Of a stretch of DNA of 7,873 bases, positions 1-4,845 are shown piece after piece. How positions within the stretch are numbered: position 1 is the stretch's first letter; every line of letters starts with the position of its first letter. Under the pieces are notes generated by a model. That model saw only the letters and a program-made list of their open reading frames with translations. It did not search any database and was not told the DNA's origin. Made by a program: the position numbers and the translations under genes. Location: contig CAAGGB010000269.1 in NCBI GenBank assembly GCA_900769285.1, positions 1-7,873 of the forward strand, given 5' to 3'. The DNA is from Victivallales bacterium. Its GTDB lineage: Bacteria > Verrucomicrobiota > Lentisphaeria > Oligosphaerales > Oligosphaeraceae.

Positions 1-52
1 AAACCCGCCGAGCGAAGCGAGGCGAAGAAAACCCGCCGAGCGAAGCGAGGCG
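1..52. repeat. Two direct copies of a 24-nt GC-rich repeat
   Basis: Copies at 1-24 and 29-52 share the core CCGCCGAGCGAAGCGAGGCG apart from the first base of context, with a period of 28 nt. Inside each copy, GAGCGAAGCGAG reads the same forwards and backwards on one strand (a mirror repeat), and the flanking CGCC/GGCG can pair into a short hairpin with a mismatched middle. Read on the minus strand, each hairpin is followed by GGGTTT, which resembles an intrinsic terminator, but no minus-strand gene ends close by. The array may continue to the left of the window. It is most likely a REP-like intergenic repeat. Confidence 0.7.
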
Positions 53-75
53 GAACAAAAAAGAGAGACAAACAA

Positions 76-636
76 ATGGACTTTCTGGACATCATGCGTC
101 AGCGCCGAAGCTGCCGCGCCTATCAGCCTGACCGAACCATCCCGCGCGAGGACCTTCTCAAGGTCATCGAGGCGGGTCGCCTCACTCCCAGCGGCTGCAA
201 TGCCCAGCCCTGGAGATTCGTCGTGGTGGACGAGCCGGAGGCGAAGGAGAAGGTCTGCGACGCGGTGGTGACGTCGGACGGCGCGACGGGTGCGCCGTGG
301 CGTCATCAGGTCTCGGCGTTCATCCTGCTGGTGGAGCAGCCGGCCAAGGTCATGCCGCTGGTCGAGCGGCACTACCACGACACGCAGCGCTTCGCGCAGG
401 GCGACCTTGGCGCCGCCTGCATGAACATGTGCCACGAGGCGTTCGAGCTGGGTCTGGGCACCTGCGTCATCGGCGTCAACGAACAGTCGAAGATGGAGCG
501 CCACTTCGGCATTCCGCACGGCTGCGAGGTGCGCATGGTGCTGGCGCTCGGCTATGCGGCGAACGACGGCGCCGAGCCGCCCGCGAAGGTCCGCAAGCCG
601 CTGGAGGAGGTCTGCTGCTTCAACCGCTGGCAGTGA
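76..636 (+). CDS. Nitroreductase family protein (FMN-dependent)
   Basis: This 186-residue protein belongs to the nitroreductase superfamily: homodimeric FMN enzymes that use NAD(P)H to reduce nitro compounds, quinones, enones or flavins. Visible family landmarks are the N-terminal FMN-phosphate motif RRSCRAY (residues 10-16), SGCNAQPWRF (39-48), the central helix region DLGAACMNMCHEAFELGLG (110-128), LALGYAA (156-162) and the C-terminal KPLEEV (174-179). The length fits the short, single-domain subfamilies. No signal peptide or membrane segment is seen, so it is probably cytoplasmic. The start is the first ATG of the frame, with a weak purine-rich stretch (AGAGAG, 62-67) upstream. Leucine is encoded mainly by CTG, unlike the operon to the right. 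The gene stops 9 nt from the convergent phosphohexomutase. The physiological substrate cannot be read from sequence. Confidence 0.9.
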   Translation: MDFLDIMRQRRSCRAYQPDRTIPREDLLKVIEAGRLTPSGCNAQPWRFVVVDEPEAKEKVCDAVVTSDGATGAPWRHQVSAFILLVEQPAKVMPLVERHYHDTQRFAQGDLGAACMNMCHEAFELGLGTCVIGVNEQSKMERHFGIPHGCEVRMVLALGYAANDGAEPPAKVRKPLEEVCCFNRWQ

Positions 637-645
637 TAAGCGGTC

Positions 646-2169
646 TCACTCCTCGTCGCGGATGACCCGCTCGGCGGCGGCGACCAGCGTCTCCAGTCGC
701 TCGCGGGTGCCGTCCCAGACCTCGACGTTGAGCCGCAGCACCGGCTCGTTGCCGCTGGGGCGGAGCACCAGCCACCAGCCGCCGCCGTCCGGCGACGCCA
801 CCCGCACCTTGACATCCGGCGCCAGCGTCGCGCCGCCGTCGTCCTCGGCGACGAGCGGCAGGCCATCCAGCGCCGCGCAGGGTCGGACGGCCAGCAACTG
901 CCGTCCCGGCTCGCCCTCGGCGAACCGCCGCATCCGCGCCAGCGCCTGCCGGACATGGGCCGCGTCCGGCAGGCGGTAGTTGCGCTCGCCGCTCCAGAGG
1001 AAGCGCCGACGCCACGCGGACAGCTCATCGGCCAGCGTCCGTCCTCGACGGCTGAGCGCCAGCAGATGCCGGAGCATCGTGAGCGCCGTCAGCATGCCGC
1101 TGTCCACGCTGTAGAACTCGGGATAGAAGTAGTGTCCCGAATGCTCGCCGGCGGCGAGCACGCGCCCGGCGAACGCGGTGTGGCGCATCAGACGCTTGAT
1201 CTGCCCATGGCCGACGGGCGTCTCGACCAGCTCCACGTCGTCGCGACCGCCGAAGAGCTCGTCGAGCAGGTGGCTGCTGCAGAGGTTGCGGAGGATGACG
1301 GGTCGACGGCCGTCGGCGGGCGCGTCGCGACGCTCCAGGCGGTCCAGCGCGACCATGGCCAGAATCTGCGAGGCCTGCACGGGCAGTCCGTCGCCGTCCA
1401 CGAAGCCGGCGCGGTCGGCGTCGCCGTCGAAGCCGATGCCGAGGTCGGCCTGGAGCCATCGCACCTCGGCTCCCAGGCGCTCATTGTACTCGGGCAGCAG
1501 CGGGTTCGGCACGCCGTGCGGGAAGCGTCCGTCGGGGATGGCGTCCAGGTAGTGGAATTCGAGTCCGGCGGCGGCGAGCCGCTCGCCGAGCGGACGGAAC
1601 GCCTGTGCGCCGACGCCGTTGCCCGCAGCGACCACCACCCGCAGCGGCCGCTGCCCCACGGACGCCGGCGGCAGCGGCACCAGCGACAGCAGGAACTGCG
1701 CGAACTCCTCCTGGCAATCCTCGCCGGCGCGGAGCTCGCAGGCCGCCTCCATGCGGCGGCGCAGCTCCTGCAGCTCCTCGCCCATGAAGGGCAGCGCCCC
1801 GCGGTGTACGAGCTTGATGCCGTTGTACTCGGCGGGGTTGTGCGAGGCGGTGACCATCGCGCCGGCGACGAGCTCGTCGGCATGGCGCCCCGCCATGAAG
1901 TAGACCTGCTCGCTGGAGCAGAGCCCGAGCCAGCGCACCGTGCCGCCGGCCGCCTCCAGCCCGCGGCAGAACGCCTCCGCCAGCTCCGGTGACCCCAGAC
2001 GGGCGTCATGGCCGACCGCCACGCGGCCCGCGCCGACCTGCTCCATGAAGCAGCGCCCGGCCAGCTCCGCCAGCCCCGCGTCCAGCTCCTCCGGCCAGAG
2101 ACCACGAAGGTCATCACGCTTGAATACCCTGCCTATCGCCTCTCGGCGTCCCTCCAAATAGCTCCACAT
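646..2169 (-). CDS. Phosphohexomutase (phosphoglucomutase/phosphomannomutase superfamily)
   Basis: The enzyme interconverts hexose 1- and 6-phosphates (glucose or mannose) through a phosphoserine. Numbered from the ATG at 2169 (507 residues), all four active-site signatures are present: TASHNP with the phosphorylated Ser (107-112), the Mg-binding FDGDADR (247-253), the sugar-specificity loop GEHSGHY (341-347) and the phosphate-binding loop RPSGNEP (470-476). The last differs from the usual SGTEP by Asn for Thr. The N-terminal FKRDDLRG matches the family's usual beginning. The start is uncertain. The frame opens at an ATG at 2220 with no clear ribosome site. AGGAG at 2187-2191 lies 17 nt from the ATG at 2169 but only 11 nt from an in-frame GTG at 2173-2175, so a GTG start (509 residues) is a real alternative. 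The gene is divergent from the glycosidase operon and convergent with the nitroreductase gene. Glucose versus mannose preference cannot be settled; the GEHSGHY loop does not decide it. Confidence 0.93.
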   Translation of the reverse strand: MWSYLEGRREAIGRVFKRDDLRGLWPEELDAGLAELAGRCFMEQVGAGRVAVGHDARLGSPELAEAFCRGLEAAGGTVRWLGLCSSEQVYFMAGRHADELVAGAMVTASHNPAEYNGIKLVHRGALPFMGEELQELRRRMEAACELRAGEDCQEEFAQFLLSLVPLPPASVGQRPLRVVVAAGNGVGAQAFRPLGERLAAAGLEFHYLDAIPDGRFPHGVPNPLLPEYNERLGAEVRWLQADLGIGFDGDADRAGFVDGDGLPVQASQILAMVALDRLERRDAPADGRRPVILRNLCSSHLLDELFGGRDDVELVETPVGHGQIKRLMRHTAFAGRVLAAGEHSGHYFYPEFYSVDSGMLTALTMLRHLLALSRRGRTLADELSAWRRRFLWSGERNYRLPDAAHVRQALARMRRFAEGEPGRQLLAVRPCAALDGLPLVAEDDGGATLAPDVKVRVASPDGGGWWLVLRPSGNEPVLRLNVEVWDGTRERLETLVAAAERVIRDEE

Positions 2170-2223
2170 GACCACTGCCTGACTCGCTCCTGACGAAAAC
2201 AACAAAAAACGACACCGCATACA

Positions 2224-2252
2224 TTAGCATTTCTTTTCCGTCTTGCTATACT
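2224..2252 (+). promoter_or_regulatory. Putative sigma70-type promoter of the glycosidase operon
   Basis: TTAGCA (2224-2229, 4 of 6 matches to TTGACA) and TATACT (2247-2252, 5 of 6 matches to TATAAT) are separated by exactly 17 nt in the AT-rich part of the divergent spacer. This predicts transcription from about 2259 and a leader of roughly 108 nt before the oxidoreductase gene. The call rests on consensus matching only. Confidence 0.5.
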
Positions 2253-2350
2253 ATCAGCAGGCGTTTTCCTGTGCCGACGCGACAGGCCGCGCCCGACTCC
2301 CTCCCCCCTAACTAAAAAATCACACAGCATTCCCCTTATCGCATCAAGCA

Positions 2351-2355
2351 AGGAG
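2351..2355 (+). promoter_or_regulatory. Ribosome binding site of the oxidoreductase gene
   Basis: A perfect AGGAG Shine-Dalgarno core lies 11 nt before the ATG at 2367 and fixes that start. The same AGGAGAC string precedes the next gene at 3549, with shorter spacing. Confidence 0.75.
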
Positions 2356-2366
2356 ACTCTCCCCTC

Positions 2367-3458
2367 ATGGCAACCTCTCCCCGTCCCATCCGTTTCGGCG
2401 CCATCGGCTGCGGTGGCATGGGCACCTGCCGCCTCCAGGAACTGGCCAAGCATCCGCTCGGCGTCGAGATCGTCGCCGCCGTCGACATCAACCCCGCACG
2501 GCTCGACAACCTCGCCAAGGCCATCGGCCGCGACGACTTCAAGCGCTACACCGGCCCCGAGGACTACCGTCGGCTCATCGACGAGAACGACCTCGACGCC
2601 GTCGGCGTCTTCACGCCCCACGTCCCCCACTACGACCACGTGAAGTACGCCCTTGAGAAGGGCGTCCACGTCCTCTGCGAGAAGCCCATGGTCTGCGGCG
2701 CCGCCAACGCCATCGAGATCACCCGCCTCTGCGAGGAGAAGAAGCTCATCGGCATGGTCCACTACCAGCGCCACTTCGAGCTCAAGTACATCAAGGCCCG
2801 CGAGCTCATCCGCAAGGGCGCCATCGGCAAGGTCAAGACCTTCTACGTCTACATGGCACAGGACTGGAACGGCCGCGAATGGCGCGGCGTCCCCGAAATC
2901 TGCGGCGGCGGACAGATCAACGACTCCGGCTCCCACTACCAGGACATCCTCCTCTGGATGCTCGACGAGCTCCCCGTCTCCGCACAGGGACACATCGACA
3001 ACTTCTGGCACGACCAGACGCTCAAGGTCGAGGCCAACGGCTCCTTCCACGTCGAGCTCACCAACGGCATCGTCGGACGCGTCGTCATCCTCTCCGACTT
3101 CCCCTCCCAGGGCATCCCCTACGGCAGCTTCGTCGACGAGATGCGCATCCTCGGCGACAAGGGCGCCATCACCTTCCGCGGCGACAAGGTCTTCACCCAC
3201 GACTACGCCGCCAACAAGACCTTCGAGGAGCCCCTCGAACGCCCCGAGGGCTATCCCCTCTCGCCCGTCGACAACTTCGTCAAGCTCCTCCGCAAGAAGG
3301 TCCGCATCAACCGCGTACCCTTCATCTTCGGCTCCCGAGTCGCCCTCTTCACCGAGACGCTCCTCCGCACCGGACACCTCAACGGCGTCAAGGTCAACTG
3401 CGAGGACATCCTCAAGGAGTGCGGACACACCCTCGATGACCTCCGCGACGCCAAGTGA
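2367..3458 (+). CDS. Gfo/Idh/MocA family NAD(P)-dependent oxidoreductase
   Basis: This 363-residue protein has the two-domain plan of the glucose-fructose oxidoreductase / inositol dehydrogenase family, which oxidises or reduces a hydroxyl on sugars, inositols or amino sugars. The N-terminal Rossmann fold shows the nucleotide-binding loop GCGGMG (residues 14-19) and an acidic end of the second strand (AAVD, 37-40), which favours NAD over NADP. The family's EKP motif is at 105-107 with catalytic Lys106. The C-terminal domain carries GGGQINDSGSHYQD (180-193), giving the usual Asp186/His190 pair. No signal peptide is present, so a Tat-secreted form is unlikely. It is the first gene of the operon with two glycosidases, suggesting it acts on a sugar they release or on the glycoside itself. 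About 30 of its 32 Leu codons are CTC, unlike the genes to the left. The exact substrate is unknown. Confidence 0.92.
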   Translation: MATSPRPIRFGAIGCGGMGTCRLQELAKHPLGVEIVAAVDINPARLDNLAKAIGRDDFKRYTGPEDYRRLIDENDLDAVGVFTPHVPHYDHVKYALEKGVHVLCEKPMVCGAANAIEITRLCEEKKLIGMVHYQRHFELKYIKARELIRKGAIGKVKTFYVYMAQDWNGREWRGVPEICGGGQINDSGSHYQDILLWMLDELPVSAQGHIDNFWHDQTLKVEANGSFHVELTNGIVGRVVILSDFPSQGIPYGSFVDEMRILGDKGAITFRGDKVFTHDYAANKTFEEPLERPEGYPLSPVDNFVKLLRKKVRINRVPFIFGSRVALFTETLLRTGHLNGVKVNCEDILKECGHTLDDLRDAK

Positions 3459-3475
3459 CCTGACCTGACCTGACA
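3456..3475 (+). repeat. Short TGACC tandem repeat at the oxidoreductase stop
   Basis: Four tandem copies of a 5-nt unit (TGACC three times, then TGACA) begin at the TGA stop codon and run into the intergenic spacer. It may be slippage-generated. No function is evident. Confidence 0.6.
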
Positions 3476-3489
3476 CCACCCCTCCACAC

Positions 3490-3540
3490 GCGCCCCGCCT
3501 GACGGAACACCATCACCCGACACGCCGCCAGACGGGGCGC
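3490..3540 (+). other. Long imperfect intercistronic hairpin
   Basis: The 16-nt arm GCGCCCCGCCTGACGG (3490-3505) pairs with CCGCCAGACGGGGCGC (3525-3540) with 14 of 16 base pairs; the two mismatches are both A opposite C. The loop is 19 nt. No T tract follows on either strand, so it is not a standard intrinsic terminator. It ends only 8 nt before the AGGAG of the next gene. It could cap and stabilise the upstream message, tune read-through, or limit translation of the glycosidase genes. Confidence 0.65.
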
Positions 3541-3548
3541 TCTCGCCC

Positions 3549-3553
3549 AGGAG
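3549..3553 (+). promoter_or_regulatory. Ribosome binding site of the cellulase-like gene
   Basis: AGGAG lies 6 nt before the ATG at 3560, inside the string GAGACCGCCATG that recurs at the start of the rhamnosidase gene (4837-4848). It supports the chosen start. Confidence 0.75.
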
Positions 3554-3559
3554 ACCGCC

Positions 3560-4834
3560 ATGAACCGCTCACAGCACCTCGCCATCTCCTTCCCCATCTG
3601 GCTCCTCCACGACACACCCGGACACGGCGCCTACCACGACCTCGAGCAGACCATCGCCAGCATCGCCGAACGCGGCTTCAACTGCGTCCGCTGCGACGAC
3701 GGTGCCGGACTCATCGACTTCACCGCCACACCACCCCGCGGAACCGTCACCCTCCAGGAGCCCTTCACCGGACTCACCCGCGACATCCGGCAGTCCTGGT
3801 GCGTCGGCGACGGCGGCGACTGCGACCTCCTCGAACGCCTCGACCTCCTCTTCCAGGCCGCGCGGCGACACCACGTCCTCGTCATCCTCTCCTCCTGGTA
3901 CTACCTCCACACCTGCTGGTACTGCGGCGACGAACGCCTCAACGCCCGTCTTCACCTCATCCCCAACCACGAGAAATTCCGCTACTTCGCCGAGCAGCTC
4001 GACCACCTCCTCACCTTCCTCCGCCAGCGCGGGCACCTCCAGTCGCTCGCCTTCGCCGAAATCCTCAACGAGGCGGACGGGCTCTACTTCGTCGGCGGCT
4101 ACGGCAACGCCGCCCTCCCCGAGCACGAGGCCCTCCGTCGCTCCCACGAGGACGCCATCGCCTTCCTCCGCCAGCGTCATCCCGACGTCCTCTTCGCCTA
4201 CGACTCCTACACCCCCGCCACCAAGCCCTCCCTCTTCCCCCGGAACTGCCAGGTCTGGAACCTCCACTCCTACTACCTCTGGCCCATCTACGCCCTCCTC
4301 CAGGGACGGCTCCTCGCCGCCGGCACCGACGTCACCGCCCCCAGCGAGCTCGCCTGCGCCCAGCCCTACCTCAAGGACACCCTCATCCCCCTCGACGCCG
4401 TCCGCGCCACCCGCAACGGACGCATCCCCGCCGCCGAGGACTGGTACCGGCGCGTCTGGCTCTACGCACAGATCGACCCACGCAAAATCCCCCAGCTCGA
4501 ACAGGCCTTCATCCGCAAATTCCTCGCCGACCGCGACCAGTACCTCCAACGACTCCGCGACGCCCTCCGCACCGCCCGGCAGACGCAGGCACAGCTCTGC
4601 CCGCAATGCCCACTCGTCCTCGGCGAAAGCTGCTCCTTCCCCGGCAGCAACCTCCTCCAGTGGGAGGAACACTGCGACGACTACTGGCAGCTCCTCCAGG
4701 ACGCCGCGCACGAAATCCGCCAGGCCGGCTTCTGGGGCGCCGCCATCCGCACCTGCTCCGCACCCGACGACCCCGCCTGGAACCTTCGCAAAGACGACTT
4801 CATCCGCATCAACCGCATCCTCACCGAAGCCTGA
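3560..4834 (+). CDS. Cellulase-like glycoside hydrolase (TIM barrel, clan GH-A type)
   Basis: This 424-residue protein looks like a (beta/alpha)8 glycosidase related to GH5 and other clan GH-A families; it may belong to the Pfam 'cellulase-like' group. Supporting landmarks appear in the expected order. They are an early barrel strand plus helix (ISFPIWLL and ASIAERGFNCVRCDD, 9-47), VLVILSSWYYL (106-116), AFAEILNEADG (164-174) with the Asn170-Glu171 acid/base pair after strand 4, VWNLHSYY (232-239) with the conserved His-x-Tyr, and LVLGES (352-357) with Glu356 as probable nucleophile. There is no signal peptide: the hydrophobic N-terminus reads as strand 1, so a cytoplasmic enzyme is likely. 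It is Cys-rich, with CWYC (119-122) and CPQC (347-350). It is the middle gene of the operon, and the rhamnosidase follows after 11 nt. The substrate linkage cannot be determined. Confidence 0.8.
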   Translation: MNRSQHLAISFPIWLLHDTPGHGAYHDLEQTIASIAERGFNCVRCDDGAGLIDFTATPPRGTVTLQEPFTGLTRDIRQSWCVGDGGDCDLLERLDLLFQAARRHHVLVILSSWYYLHTCWYCGDERLNARLHLIPNHEKFRYFAEQLDHLLTFLRQRGHLQSLAFAEILNEADGLYFVGGYGNAALPEHEALRRSHEDAIAFLRQRHPDVLFAYDSYTPATKPSLFPRNCQVWNLHSYYLWPIYALLQGRLLAAGTDVTAPSELACAQPYLKDTLIPLDAVRATRNGRIPAAEDWYRRVWLYAQIDPRKIPQLEQAFIRKFLADRDQYLQRLRDALRTARQTQAQLCPQCPLVLGESCSFPGSNLLQWEEHCDDYWQLLQDAAHEIRQAGFWGAAIRTCSAPDDPAWNLRKDDFIRINRILTEA

Positions 4835-4845
4835 ACGAGACCGCC

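Larger units (their letters stand above)
2170..2366. promoter_or_regulatory. Divergent intergenic regulatory region
   Basis: This spacer of about 197 nt separates the minus-strand mutase from the plus-strand operon and is clearly richer in A and T than the genes around it, notably at 2195-2245 (A-rich run near 2196-2210, then TTTCTTTTCC). It must hold the start signals for both transcripts. Within the leader of the operon, CCTGT (2268-2272) can pair with ACAGG (2282-2286) in a weak hairpin. A C-rich stretch (about 2297-2310) is followed by ACTAAAAAATCACAC. No riboswitch, T-box or strong operator palindrome was recognised. Confidence 0.6.

Noticed and set aside
955..1992. A 345-codon + strand open frame antisense to the phosphohexomutase.
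   Set aside because: The opposite strand carries all four mutase signatures; this frame has none and is an antisense shadow.
2244..2259. A short dyad (TGCT ... AGCA) overlapping the -10 box as a repressor operator.
   Set aside because: The arms are only 4 nt and the interior is not symmetric, so it is too weak to call.
2133..3479. A 448-codon minus-strand open frame across the oxidoreductase gene.
   Set aside because: It is an acidic, Val/Leu/Asp-rich reading antisense to a well-supported Gfo/Idh gene, with no recognisable domain.
3569..4711. A 380-codon minus-strand open frame antisense to the cellulase-like gene.
   Set aside because: Its Gly/Glu/Val-rich low-complexity composition is expected from the antisense of C-ending codons; no motif or ribosome site supports it.
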